64,000 bases of DNA, taken from contig JAEMWC010000035.1 in the NCBI GenBank assembly GCA_016490735.1, positions 1,879,501 through 1,943,500 on the forward strand, written 5' to 3'. Within the stretch, counting starts at the first letter, position 1. Each line of letters begins with the position of its first letter. Under the pieces are notes generated by a model. The model was not told the origin of the DNA. It saw nothing but the letters and a program-made list of their open reading frames with translations, and made no database searches. The position numbers and the translations under genes were made by a program. Positions 1 through 10,467 of this stretch are shown piece after piece. The DNA is from Pachyseris speciosa (lineage: Eukaryota > Cnidaria > Anthozoa > Scleractinia > Pachyseridae).

Positions 1-313
1 CAAACCCAGGTGAATCCCACGAATCTTGCATGGGGTGAACCTTGTAACGGCGTGTACTAGATGCATCCTGGGAAACGTTTTTTTTCCTTCATCAAGACAT
101 CCAGTTTTTTTACACCTGTTCTTTCCGAAACAATGTTTAGTTTCTACACGTACTTTAACATGGTGTAGGAGTTGCAGGGAAATAGTTATTTAAAATGCTG
201 TTTGGTCACGTTTATTATTGTCTGTTTTGACATTGTGCCCGTAGAAGGAGGGGAGCGAGTCCTGAATGAAATGTCGAATGTCTTATCTCAAATGTCGAGT
301 GTCCTCTCCTTCA
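1..313. other. No gene recognised
   Basis: I see no coding potential or clear repeat here. It is probably intron of the helicase gene whose exons follow, because the first visible exon at 677 starts behind a splice acceptor rather than a start codon. Confidence 0.4.
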
Positions 314-420
314 GGGGAGCAGGGATGGCGTAGTGGTGAGAGCACTCGCTTCCCACCAATGTGGCCAAGATTCCCGTACTCAGCGTCATTTGTGGGTTTA
401 TTTATTTATGACAAACGCTG
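314..420 (+). repeat. tRNA-derived SINE fragment
   Basis: The sequence gggatggcgtagtggtgaga followed by gcactcgcttcccacc has the form of the 5' half of a tRNA with a pol III A-box. The expected B-box region about 40 bases on is degenerate. This pattern is typical of tRNA-derived SINEs, and no full cloverleaf can be drawn. Confidence 0.5.
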
Positions 421-464
421 GCGAAACAGTTGAGAAGTCACCCGAACGCAGCGGAAAACATATA

Positions 465-625
465 CAGTGGAACCTCGATTTAACGAACCTCTATATAACG
501 AAGTCCTCGGTATAACGAACGATATTCTCCAGCCCGACCTTTTAAAATGCGCTTGGAAAGGGACCTCGATATAACGAACCAATTTTCCTACTCCCTCGGC
601 ACTTCGTCAAATCGAGGTTCCACTG
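465..625. mobile_element. 161-bp pogo/Tigger-type MITE
   Basis: The terminal inverted repeats begin cagtggaacctcgatttaac on the left, and the right end reads aatcgaggttccactg. Both ends are flanked by TA (463-464 and 626-627), the target duplication of Tc1/mariner and pogo elements. The inside repeats 'tataacgaac' and codes for nothing. It lies in an intron of the helicase gene. Confidence 0.85.
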
Positions 626-676
626 TACCATAGATTTTCATGTTTTTAATGCTGTCCTACCTTCTCTTTGTTGCAG

Positions 677-833
677 ATTCGAGTTCTGAGGTATCTTCTT
701 TCCCATGGGGTGAAGTCTTCGCAAATCGCTGTGCTAACTCCTTACTCCGCGCAGCGAGCCAAGATAACCCGTGCATTACAAGTGCAAATGAGCTCATGTG
801 ACTCGGAGGTGCTGTCCGTTTTCGCCAGCCAAG
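677..833 (+). CDS. Helicase gene, third-last exon
   Basis: The exon begins after ttgttgcag (acceptor ends at 676), in phase 0, and ends before gttctt at 834, leaving one base of a glycine codon. The encoded stretch contains the helicase motif 'TPYSAQ'. Confidence 0.8.
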
Positions 834-3800
834 GTTCTTATTTTATTCTTTGCCTTCTACTTCTCTACACGTTTTCATCCAGGCATTGATTTACAAAGTA
901 AGATTCACTCAGTGCCGCATAATACGCAGAACCATAGGAAAGTATTGTCATGTGGATTTAATTGAATAGTCACACGAACAACTTTATAGCTGGAACTTTT
1001 AAGTTAGAACCACCCAGTACAGCATAATAGACCCTTCATTAAAATTATTCTTTAATTTCATGATTATTATCCCTAGTACCCTCGTTTGCATGTGCTGGTA
1101 TTGTTACTTTAAAGTGAGGCTAGTTGGACTAATTTGATGTACATATAAGAGTAGTCAATCGGCCGGCATTCATTCAAACGATTTATAAGGAGCACCGCAT
1201 AAAGTACTGCTGAATAGTTTGAATTCGAAAGCTATCGCACCAAGGAGTCTGACCAAAGAATCTCATTCAGTACCGCCTGGAACACCAACGTGGCTGCATT
1301 CGTTTGGAGAAGTCTCCACCCCCCTCCCCCCTCCCCCCTGAACTATTTGTTCTTTAACATGTTTTCTTTAGAGCGCTTTTCAATTGAGTGTCGTAAAACC
1401 AAAACCAAAGCAATTACTCCAGCCAATCACAACAGAAGTAAGCAGTGCAATGAGCCAATCAGAATACGAAGCAATTACAAGTAGCCGACGCAAAGCGCGG
1501 GAAAATACGCGCGTGCAAGTCACGATTGGTTTTGGTTTTGCTTCTCATTGGTTGAGAAAGTGGCGCGAGTTTTCTTGGCCAATCACAGAGCGAAGCAATG
1601 CAAAACCAAAGTAAAACCAGAATTACTTTCAACACTCAATTGATAGCCTGCGAAGCAGTCGATTCCTTGCCAAACACTGCGCGGGCAGATCGAGCTAGCT
1701 AGCGGGCGAACGAGCGTGACACTAGGGTGAGCAAAAAAATGGAAAAAAGCGGGGAGGGGGTGGGGGAAGAAGGAATCGCCTGCAGTCAATCCCACACATT
1801 TTACCGAACGCCGTTCGCCCACGAACGGGTAGAAATGATGCATTTTGATTGGTTAGTAGCCTGTCAGTCAAGAAGTAAATCAGAAATTTGACAGTTCATG
1901 CATCCGACATCAGAAACACGACGAACTGAGGAATCTTTTAAATTTTCTGTTCAGGAAACGTTGAATGATCTTTCCCAAAACGGTAAACATATTAGGCTGA
2001 AACCGGAGCCTGAGGCCTGCAATTTTACCAGCTGACTTTGGTAAAAGCGCCATCTTATCTATCAGATACTTGCAAGAGTGAAGGAGAAAATTTCTAAAGA
2101 ATCTGTCCGTGTTCTCGCGATCTTCATAGCTTGATTGAAGATCAAATAATGTAGGCGAAATCCATGGACTTGACTGCGAATTCGTTGCCACAAGCTTCCC
2201 TTGTAGATGTAGGAGCGGGGAAATTTCAGTTGCTAACTCGTCCGCGGAAAATTCGCTGGAGAAAGAGTTTCAGTGTTGGTTCTTTCACCATTATTCGCTG
2301 TCGCTAAACGGTACTCGCTTCGCTAAATTCCGTTTTGTTGTCGTTAATATACATCCACTATCGCTAAAAGCCATCATTTCCTACCGCTAAATCCATTTGC
2401 TGTCGCTAAAGACTCCTTCGCTATCGCTAGATGCTCTCCTTTCAGTGTCCTTTGCCAACGCCATAACTTACATTCGCTGTCGCAATAAATACTCCTTTGT
2501 TACTATTGTTTTGGGGGTTTTGTGATAGGCGTTTCTATGGAACTCCAGTACATGCAGAAGCTACCTACTCCTTCGCTACATGCATCGCTTGCAAAAACTC
2601 ATTTGCTATCGCTAAATTCCATACGCTTTCGCTGATACTCCTTCGCTATCGCTAAAAGCCATTCACTATTGCTAAAACTCATTTGCTGTCGCTAGAAACA
2701 CTCATTCGCCATCGCAAAAATTCACGCAGTATTTGCTTGCCGGTTGTGAAAAAGATTTACCTGAGGTTAATTATGATTGGTTCTAATTTGACAGTTGGTT
2801 TCCCAAGGGAGCGCGGCATTTATCGGGGCGTTCGATAAAATGTGTGGGACTGACTGCAGGCGATTCCTTCGCCGCCCCACCCCCTCCCCGCTTTTCCCAT
2901 TTTTTTTGCTCACCGCAGTGTCACGCTCGTTCGCCCGCTTGCTTGCTCGATCTCCCCGCGCAGCGTTTGGCAAGGAATCGACTGCTTCGCAGGCTACTCA
3001 ATTGAAAACGGCTCTAACAAAACATAGTACAAATGCATGAACATTCGAACAGGCGCTAATCGATGAAAAAACTGTTTAGCGTGCGGCAACCGTCCCGCGC
3101 GCCCGCGCGAGGGGGTACTCACGGCGTCCCTGGCGCAGAACACCCATCCCTGCACACGGCTACAGTGACTAGATATTTAAGTCGCAATTTCTGCTACCAA
3201 AACTATAGTTTCATAAATCAGCATAATCATGTGTTTTAAGCTACGCTTGGCTTTCCAGCAAAACTGCAACATGCACTCACCCGTATAATAGGACGGTTCC
3301 ATTTACAGATAGAGCTAACTGTTGATGTTTCTGCAATTGACAGGTGCCGAGAGAGACTTTATAGTGCTATCTACGGTTCGTAGTCTGCCACCAGAGCAGA
3401 TTGTAAGCAGCGCTACAGACAACCAACAGTGGTTAGCAAGCCACTTGGGCTTTCTTACTGATGAGCGTCAAATGAACGTGGGCTTAACCCGTGCCAAACA
3501 TGGTCTGATCATTATCGGTGAGTTCGATTCATTGAGTCAAAAACAAATAAGTATTGATAATAGTTGCATACCATAACCCCCACCCCCACCTCAACGCTGG
3601 CTATTAAGCCAGAACCCCCCCCCCCTCCCCCCAATAAGCACCGTTAATGATTCCTGAAATTAAAGGGAACCTCTACTCTTACAACAAATTGAGCCTAAAC
3701 TGTTGGAAATAATTACTAGTTTCCAAAATTTAGTTTATAACGTGGGAATAGCAAAAATAGCAAAAAATTGGGTATCATTAACGCCTTTTTTACTTTTAAA

Positions 3801-5415
3801 TTTCCCGGGCGCCGCCGTTTTTGTTTTTGTGACGTTAATGCTTTGCAGCTATTGTCAGGGAGTAAATGAAGCAGAAAATCCTTTGTGTTAAACAATTGGG
3901 CAACGCAGTGACGTCATGAAATCCAAAATGGCCGCGCCCTTGAAATTTAAAAGCGAAAATAGGCGATGATGATAACGACTTTTTAGTACACTTACATGTT
4001 ATATCCACGCTTTAAAACAAAATTTGGAATCTAGTTATTATTTCCAACAATTTAGCGTCAATTTGTTGTAAGAGTAGAGGTTCCCTTTAAATAAGCCCCC
4101 GCCGAGGGGGAGGTGCTGCAGTGCGCTTTTACGGTGTGAGAGTGTAGCGAGATAAATTGAAAGAGTGGTAAATTAATGAAAGATGTATCGGAAGGTCATG
4201 GGTTCCACTCCTGTTGGGAGAACCCAGTTTTTCTTTCCGAGTTTGTGAGTCTTCCACTAATTTGCCATGCTTAGTATTTATCATCCCTCTTCACTCTTCT
4301 GTTAGCGTGTTTCAACTAAAGAAATTGCCCAAAATTTAAGGTGGCTTGTTCTCCTTGCTGAATTTCATTTAATACCTTCCTCTCAATTTTGCAGAAATAT
4401 GTTATGTGTGAATGAAGATATTGAGTGGTTATTTTTCGGCATTTTTTTTTTAGATTAAATTCCCCGTAATGGTACACCTCTAAAGCCCCGACTAAACGTT
4501 ACACCTAATTACAAGAAACCTTGTCGGAAGAAGGTATAAAAGATAAACGAATAGACCGATGCCACATTTCTGATGAACAATAGATTTTACTCGTCCAGAC
4601 TCGTCATCAGGATGAGTTCTTGCTCGTTTTGTGCACGAGGCTGGACGGGCAAATCTGTTGTTCACAACAAGCATCCAAAAGGATGAATATCAGTCTATTA
4701 CTTTCCTCGTGGCCCTTCGTCCAGCTCGTGGGACAGAAATGTTTGGAAAAACAGATGGATACTGTCCACCCTGTTTTGAAAGTATCCAAGATAGCAAACA
4801 AAGGACAGTAGGGGATGTATTTTCCAACTTCTTCATAAGCTACACGCACAAAGAAATGCAGTCATACGGCAGTCTTCGGAATACGCTTTGGGCGTGTTTG
4901 ATCTTCAGTATAAGTAAACAGCTCGTAAAATGCAAATAAGTAGTTCGAAAAATTTCGCAGAAAATCACTGAGTCGTATCGTTTATGGTTTTCTGACGAGG
5001 TTTATTTTTTTCTGTTCTTCAATCTGGAATATATAATAATGTTAGACGCGCGTGGCTAAACGTTATCAACATGGTTAAAAGTCTACCAAATTGTTTGATC
5101 GATGGTAAAACATTCATCAAATAAAAACTGTTGGTCAAAAGTCATCTTACATGGGGCGCTAAACGTTCTAACTTTGCTGAGCCAACAAAATGTTAAAAAC
5201 AACGTTAAAATCAGCCGGGGTTGCAGAGAATTTCTATCCAATCTCAGCCATCGTGCTGTTTTGTTCTTTTCTCAAATTTGTGTTTTGAAATTTTATTTGT
5301 AGGTAACCGTCAGTTACTATCAGTGCATCGTATGTGGAGTGGCTTGATATCTCACTGTCAGCAGTCAGGATGCTTAGTTGATGAAACATGGCTGGCGGAA
5401 GATGCTCCTATGTAG
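677..5415 (+). CDS. HELZ2/UPF1-like superfamily 1 helicase, 3' end (three exons; join 677..833, 3344..3517, 5303..5415)
   Basis: Three exons join in frame (144 nt-scale pieces, 444 nt in total, 147 residues plus stop) and encode the end of an SF1 RNA helicase. The second RecA-like domain is recognisable: 'VLTPYSAQRAKI' (motif IV region), 'ERDFIVLSTVRS' (motif V) and 'MNVGLTRAKHGLIIIG' (motif VI, with the arginine finger). These patterns match the UPF1-like/AAA_12 family, and the short tail after motif VI ('LLSVHRMWSGLISHC') resembles HELZ2-type helicases more than UPF1 itself. Such proteins bind and unwind RNA; HELZ2 relatives act as nuclear coactivators and interferon-type effectors in vertebrates, which is family knowledge only. 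The N-terminal part lies before position 1. Both visible introns are phase 1 and hold MITEs. The HELZ2 assignment is less certain than the helicase call. Confidence 0.82.
834..1376 (+). other. Intron sequence without recognised feature
   Basis: First part of the 2.5-kb intron between the two helicase exons. A C-rich run (1316-1338) is the only notable feature. Confidence 0.5.
1377..1643. mobile_element. MITE of the 'TTCAATTGAGTGTCG' family, copy 1
   Basis: The left end is ttttcaattgagtgtcg and the right end is caacactcaattga, forming inverted repeats. The inside carries paired 'ccaatcacaac' and 'gattggttttgg' blocks and is non-coding. The same ends and internal blocks occur at 8412-8616, 10177-10467 and 28855-29115, so this is a multicopy family. 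A second element has inserted exactly at its right end. Confidence 0.8.
1644..2996. mobile_element. Fold-back element with ~170-bp inverted repeats and 9-10-bp target duplication (Mutator-like, non-autonomous)
   Basis: The left arm (1644 to about 1811) begins tagcctgcgaagcagtcgat, and the right arm (about 2829-2996) is its near-perfect reverse complement. The direct repeat ctcaattga flanks the element at 1635-1643 and 2997-3005. Long inverted repeats with a 9-10-bp duplication are characteristic of Mutator-like elements. No transposase can be read. The interior (about 2280-2740) is a degenerate repeat. It is nested in the MITE to its left, so it is the younger insertion. Confidence 0.8.
2280..2740 (+). 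repeat. Degenerate minisatellite built on 'ttcgctatcgctaaa'
   Basis: The motif tcgctaa recurs more than a dozen times at irregular 20-30-base spacing, as variants such as ttcgctgtcgctaaa and tttgctatcgctaaa. It fills the interior of the fold-back element. Confidence 0.75.
3344..3517 (+). CDS. Helicase gene, second-last exon
   Basis: The acceptor is attgacag (ending 3343) and the donor gtgagt starts at 3518. The exon is 174 nt, phase 1 to phase 1. It carries helicase motifs V ('LSTVRS') and VI ('NVGLTRAKHG'). Confidence 0.87.
3660..4090. mobile_element. MITE with ~75-bp inverted repeats
   Basis: The left end runs ttaaagggaacctctactct and is mirrored by agagtagaggttccctttaa at the right end; the arms pair for about 75 bases. 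The AT-rich interior is non-coding. A diverged copy of one arm lies at 31189-31235, just after the GPCR gene. It sits in the last helicase intron. Confidence 0.8.
4091..4487 (+). other. Intron segment, possible tRNA-like fragment
   Basis: The stretch ggtcatgggttccactcc (about 4193-4210) resembles a pol III B-box preceded by low-quality tRNA-like sequence, so a decayed SINE is possible. Nothing else is recognised. Confidence 0.3.
4488..5222. repeat. Repeat region ending in a 'GGCTAAACGTT' family MITE
   Basis: The region opens with agccccgactaaacg and closes with aaaatcagccgggg. The segment 5053-5222 (ggctaaacgttatcaac ... gttaaaatcagcc) is clearly related to 8885-9117, sharing 'gatcgat.g.aaaacattcat' and 'aacaaaatgtt' blocks. 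Part of 4530-4940 stays open in one frame but resembles nothing I know. Confidence 0.6.
5303..5415 (+). CDS. Helicase gene, last exon
   Basis: The acceptor is ttatttgtag (ending 5302). The first codon is completed by the last base of the previous exon (G). The exon encodes the 37-residue tail after motif VI and ends with TAG at 5413-5415. The tail pattern 'GN..LL..H.MW..L' is typical of UPF1/HELZ2 relatives. Confidence 0.83.
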
Positions 5416-6715
5416 ACTTTTTACACACCAATAGGCTAAAGAGAAGTTGCATGGTTGTCTAATTTAAATGTAGTTATGTAAACTAGATTTTAATAACAAT
5501 ATTTTTAAAATCCCATTTTTAAGACTTTTTTAAAGAACACAAAAATAGAACGAGAGATATGAAATGTGGGGGCGCTGCGGTGTAGTGCTCTGCGCAATGG
5601 AGAACTTTGAAACACAGTTGTTTGAGACCTTGAACACAGTTGTTTCAGACCGGTGTGTGTTCGTGGTGTTTCCTTAAACAAGAAGTGCATCACATTTGCA
5701 CAATTATTACTTCCCTGTGGATGGGTGCTCGTCCATCATATTCATTATCTCCGAAGTGCCGTCTCGTCGTTAACCGGTTGCGCACCTTAATAAAAAGTTT
5801 TGTCGTACGCTAAAATTTCTTCTCTATTTAAAGGGGCTGACACCAGTTTCCAGCACCGCCCAGTACATACACTTTGACAGATCGATAATACCAAATTTTG
5901 TAAGCTGATACTGCAATAATGGGATCAGACAAATGCCCAATCATTATGGAAGTGCTCTTAAATCACCCCTAATTTCAGCTTTTAAGTGATTATAACTTTA
6001 AAAGCAAACTCGGTGATTCCCACTTTTCTTATCATGGAACTGACGTTAGCATTTTACAATTTAACAAAGCGACCTCAAAGTTTGTTATTTCAACGTGCAG
6101 GTTACAGGTTCAGTAACTTTAAAAATGGGGGTCAGCAAGCTCCTTTTTTAGTTATCATCACTTAGAGCTTAGATCAGGATTGTTTCTGACAGGATATACT
6201 GCTGTGGTAACCTATTAGGTCAGGAAAATTGTTGCATTAACCACTAAGGGGTGGCGATATTAATATCAAAGTAAACATGTTGAAAATCCTGAAAACCGAT
6301 GTGAGCCATCTTAAGAAGACAACACGTCATTGCAGAGATCAACTATGCCTCGATCTTCGGACCGAACGTCTGTTGCCTTAACTTTTACACCGCAGCACTT
6401 CCACTAGTGCATTAACTGTCCTAATGTTGTGTCCTTCATCTGTCACGACTGCTGGTGACCTTGGATGTACATGGATTGACAAATTTCTAGGTGAAATAGG
6501 TGTATTAAATCGTAGCACAATAGAAACCTTATCCCTGGGTATCCTCGGTTGAAATATTTTTTCTTCCTTCATTTTGGGTATGGTAATGTATGATAATTAG
6601 TTCAAAACAAAGGGATCAAAATTTTAAACAGAGGATAAATTTGAAACACAACATGTGCATCTGTTGTCGTAAGCAAAAATCGTAACGACTAAATCGGCCT
6701 TAATAAAAAGCTGTT
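5416..6715. other. Intergenic, no gene recognised
   Basis: No convincing coding sequence. The segment 5828-6148 begins taaaggggctgacacc and ends gtcagcaagctcctttttta, and may be a diverged MITE related to 38487-38877 and 52797-53187. The rest shows nothing. Confidence 0.4.
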
Positions 6716-7014
6716 TTCAGGGACACCCAACAAGCCAAGTCAACCAAAATCTGTAGAAAGGGATTTTAAAGTTCCTTATGGTGTTTTGAAGTCTGTTTAA
6801 AGTGATTTTTTCGTTAGCCAGAAGAATTTGATCTGTTCGCATTCCTTAGCTGAAATTTTAATTGCTCGAAAATGTTAGGAAATAAAATCTTCGTTTGAGA
6901 AAATGACAGCTGAAATTTGCTTTCCACGAACTTTAAAGGGAACTATTTTCGTCCAAGGCGAACGACCCTCCACCGAACAGATATCTACCAAAACTTGTAG
7001 TTGGGTGCCCCGGT
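6716..7014. mobile_element. Palindromic repeat with 'gggtgccc' ends
   Basis: The left end (agggacacccaacaag) and right end (gtagttgggtgccccgg) are inverted. The block ccgaacagatat...gttgggtgcccc recurs at 24247-24291, so this is a dispersed element. It has no coding capacity. Confidence 0.55.
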
Positions 7015-7260
7015 GTTTTGTCCCACACCAAAACGTTATTTTCGTGTTTTCCAACGAAATCTGAAGAGTGACAGCGTTATCAAAAATTTAACCTCTATAT
7101 TCGTCATGAGCAGAGATTTCTTTTAAAAGTAAATTTGAAAACTGTACCCAAGCTATGACTTAAGAAGTTCTCAGCAGAGAGCGGCACATACAACAATCGC
7201 GCTGACAAAAATAGTAAAGCCCGGCGCATGATAGTCGATGATAGTTAAAGAGCCCTGAAC

Positions 7261-7740
7261 CATCAACTACCATCAACTACCATCAACTATCATCAACTAC
7301 CATCAACTACCATCAACTACCATCAACTACCCATCAACTATCATCAACTACCATCAACTACCATCAACTACCATCAACTATCAACTATCATCAACTACCA
7401 TCAACTACCATCAACTACCATCAACTACCATCAACTATCATCAACTACCATCAACTACCATCAACTACCATCAACTATCATCAACTACCATCAACTACCA
7501 TCAACTACCATCAACTACCATCAACTACCATCAACTACCATCAACTATCATCAACTACCATCAACTACCATCAACTACCATCAACTATCATCAACTACCA
7601 TCAACTACCATCAACTATCATCAACTACCATCAACTACCATCAACTACCATCAACTATCATCAACTACCATCAACTACCATCAACTACCATCAACTACCA
7701 TCAACTATCATCAACTACCATCAACTATCATCAACTATCA
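7261..7740 (+). repeat. Tandem array of the 10-bp unit catcaactaY, about 48 copies
   Basis: The unit catcaactac alternates with catcaactat; nearly all variation is C/T at the tenth position, with one or two short slips (about 7330 and 7380). The unit is a variant of the tcgactatcat motif in the element's ends, so the array probably grew from the terminal sequence. Confidence 0.95.
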
Positions 7741-8342
7741 TGGGCGTGGTCATGCGGCGCGAAGGAGGTCATGATATTCGACGATAGTTTACTCGAACTG
7801 GATGGTTTCCTGGAACTCGTGCGAGCAAGCTCGCGTGTCCTTCACGTAAGTCTCAAGCGCCTGGCTCCTGTCGCGTGAAAATGGCATCACAAAACTTCCT
7901 AACATGGTATGAATTTTTGACGGCGCAAGAGGGCTGCAGCCTGCTTCGTTGCCCTGGAATTTTTGGAAGAATTAACGGAAGATGAAGCTGGAGAGCGTAG
8001 GTGGAAGAGTTGACAGACGAGGAAATTTCCCTCTTTTCCGCTTATGCGTTCCTTTGCATTTCTGATTTGTTCGGCTGTTTCCTGTTTGTCAGTCTGATTT
8101 GCGACTGACATTTAAAAAGATATTTAAACAACAACCGTATTACAACATTGCGAACAAAAAAAACACTTCGTGTTCTCATGCTTAGGCCGCAATGCTATTG
8201 AGAACGACTTACGCTTTGTCTATCAATCTTCGCTTTGCCAATAACCACCTGAGCCCGTCGATTTTGGGCGAAAACAGCTGACCGTAAAACTGTCATCAAC
8301 TGTCATGCGCGTGGTCAAACGATAGCGCGAGTTTCAGCTATC
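7741..8342. other. Interior of the satellite-bearing element
   Basis: Non-coding sequence between the array and the right terminal repeat. Isolated array-like words (gtcatcaactgtcatg at about 8291) recur near the right end. A minus-strand open frame at 7899-8111 has no recognisable features. Confidence 0.4.
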
Positions 8343-8411
8343 AACTGTCATCGACTATCATGTGCCATTTGCCCAGGTCTGACATTTGTAAGTAGTGTGG
8401 CGTGTAGAGCA

Positions 8412-8616
8412 GTTTCAATTGAGTGTCGAAAGCAATTCGCGTTTGCATACTTTCAGCTTTACTACTCGTTCTGATTGGCTTGCAATATTAACGCCACTGT
8501 CTCAACCACTGAGAAGCAAAGCAAGTCTTTGGCGCCGGTTTCGGTTGTTTGGTTCGACTTCTGCAAATGCCTGAGTAATTGTTTTGGTTTTGGTTTTACG
8601 GCACTCAATTAGAAAC
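8412..8616. mobile_element. MITE of the 'TTCAATTGAGTGTCG' family, copy 2
   Basis: The left end is gtttcaattgagtgtcg and the right end ggcactcaattagaaac. The inside carries the family's 'gattggcttg' and 'ccactgagaagcaaagc' blocks. Confidence 0.8.
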
Positions 8617-8884
8617 AGCTTTAGTAGTTGATCTTGATTGTACTTTTGTCTGCCAGTTAAGTTAGTCTTTTGCATACTTTCACACTAATTTATGTGAAAT
8701 GAATATAATTCATTTCCGAGGCAATTATTTTATCTGTAAATAGCAACAAGGATGGAATTTTAAGTTATACGATTACTGAAAGCTATCTCGTAAAATTTTA
8801 CTGAACAATTGTGGCAAATATGGCGAATAAACTGCGAAACATATGCTCGTGGTGTTTTATGAAATCTGCCTGGAATCTCTGTTG

Positions 8885-9117
8885 CCCTGGCTAAACGTTC
8901 TACCTGATTGCTATACAACACGTCTAACATGTGCTATATAACAATGCGGCCAAACATTTAACACTGTTTAAAGGTGTCCAGAATCTTTGATCGATAGCAA
9001 AACACTCATTCTACAAATCATATTAGTCAAACGTCATAAACATGGGATGTTAAACGTTCCAACTTTGTTGAACTAACAAAATGTTGTATATCAACATTGG
9101 AACGCTTAGCCGGAGCT
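8885..9117. mobile_element. 'GGCTAAACGTT' family MITE, copy 2
   Basis: It begins ctggctaaacgttctacc and ends aacgcttagccgg, giving inverted ends. It shares internal blocks with 5053-5222. Confidence 0.65.
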
Positions 9118-9354
9118 TAACTCACAAAGTTGGCGGTGCGCAAAAATCGCAAATGTTCCGGAGGAAAAAACCTTTCCTAAAGTGCACCTGAATAGAAAAT
9201 TAACTACCATTTTTTTACGTTTTTAGATAGCTTACAATCCCCATATTTCATTTTCAGTCGTTTCTCTCCTTTTTGTGACGAGGATTCACCATTTGTAGGG
9301 GTTCCAAAATTCCCGCCGTAGCCTGAAATTAGAGACATTATGGCGCGGCCAAAA

Positions 9355-9916
9355 GGTCTCTGGGACGTCATTCGTGTGTAATGTTCAAGCGTGAAACATG
9401 GCTGAGAAGACGAAAAAGCTTAAACCTGGAACGTTTTGCGCAGCTGGCGGCTCCGGTAGTGAATCTTCGTAGTTCTCAGACATTTTGGGCGCGATCCATT
9501 GGGCAAAAATTTCGGTTTGACTTTCCGAAATACTCAGGTGTCAAATGGAACGGTTTTTTCCACTTCAGTAAACCGGTCTCGTCCCATTGGCAAACGCAGA
9601 TTCCGCCATCTTGCCTTCGACATCTGACAGCAAAGGAAACTGGGGGAGCCGAGCGTCTCACCGAAATGAAATGCCAAATGGAACAGAAAATTTCCGGTAA
9701 TTCCGATATTTCGGGAAAATGGACAACCTCGAGAGGTTGACCAAAATTTTCGAGATGAACTTTCCGGAAATTACCGTTCCATTTACCTCTGAAACGAAAA
9801 TTCCGGAATTTTTGACCAAATGGATCGCGCCCTTTTGTTCCACGGAACTCACAAAAACGGCGTGACGCACTCGACTGAGAACACACGAATGACGTCACGA
9901 CTATTCACCAGACCCC
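9355..9916. mobile_element. Fold-back element with 'gacgtcattcgtgtg' arms
   Basis: The left arm (ggtctctgggacgtcattcg) and right arm (cgaatgacgtcacg...cagacccc) are inverted copies. Further inner pairs (gcgatccattgg against ccaaatggatcgcgc) extend the palindrome. The overlapping frames open on both strands here arise from the palindrome and are not genes. Confidence 0.65.
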
Positions 9917-10176
9917 AGGTATTTGTCTATAATTTTAGTTAGAAAGACCCAACTTTCGCCGCATTCTGAAATAAGTTCCTGCTACTTTTAGTAAATTATT
10001 TTCCCTAAAAATGTTTCTTTAAACACCAATTTTCATATTTGAGAAAAAAAACTCGCTTCGAAATTTCGATTCATGTGCACTTTAAATCCTATCTTGTGGT
10101 GGTTACCTTTACGATTACAGTCAATCTCAAAATCTACAAAAGTCCCTGGCCTTGCTTTATTCTGTGTTATTGAGAG

Positions 10177-10467
10177 GTTTTCAGTTGATTGACGTAAAAC
10201 AAAAACTAAAACAATTACTCTGACCAATCACAACAGACCCAAACAGCGCAATAAACCAATCACAATGCGAAGGAATTACATGTAGCCGGCGCCAACCCGG
10301 CGGGGAAATGCGCGCGTGCAAGTCGCGATTGGTATTGCTTTTGCCTCTTATTGGTTCTAGAAGTGGCGCGACTTCTAGACTTCTAGAAGTGGCGCGACAT
10401 TCACAGAGCGACTGAAGTAAAGCAAAGCCAAAGCAAACGCAGATTACTTCCGACGCTCAGTTAAAAA
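10177..10467. mobile_element. MITE of the 'TTCAATTGAGTGTCG' family, copy 3
   Basis: The left end gttttcagttgattgacg and right end cgacgctcagttaaaaatc are diverged family termini. The internal blocks ccaatcacaacag and ttattggttctag match the other copies. A 14-bp direct repeat (cttctagaagtggcgcgac) lies inside. Confidence 0.75.

Larger units (their letters stand above)
7223..8366. mobile_element. 1.1-kb inverted-repeat element with internal satellite
   Basis: The first 24 bases (7223-7246, starting ggcgcatgatagtcgatg) and the last 24 (8343-8366, ending gactatcatgtgcc) are inverted copies matching at 22 of 24 positions. The element holds a 480-bp tandem array next to its left end. No transposase is visible. 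A lone end of the same type (ccggtgcatgatag) lies at 26544. Confidence 0.7.

Noticed and set aside
7261..7740. CRISPR-like repetitive array
   Set aside because: The units are contiguous 10-mers with no spacers, in a eukaryotic context; it is a minisatellite inside a transposon.
9381..9898. Overlapping open frames of 119 and 140 codons on opposite strands
   Set aside because: They follow from the palindromic fold-back element at 9355-9916; no domain or codon pattern supports a gene.
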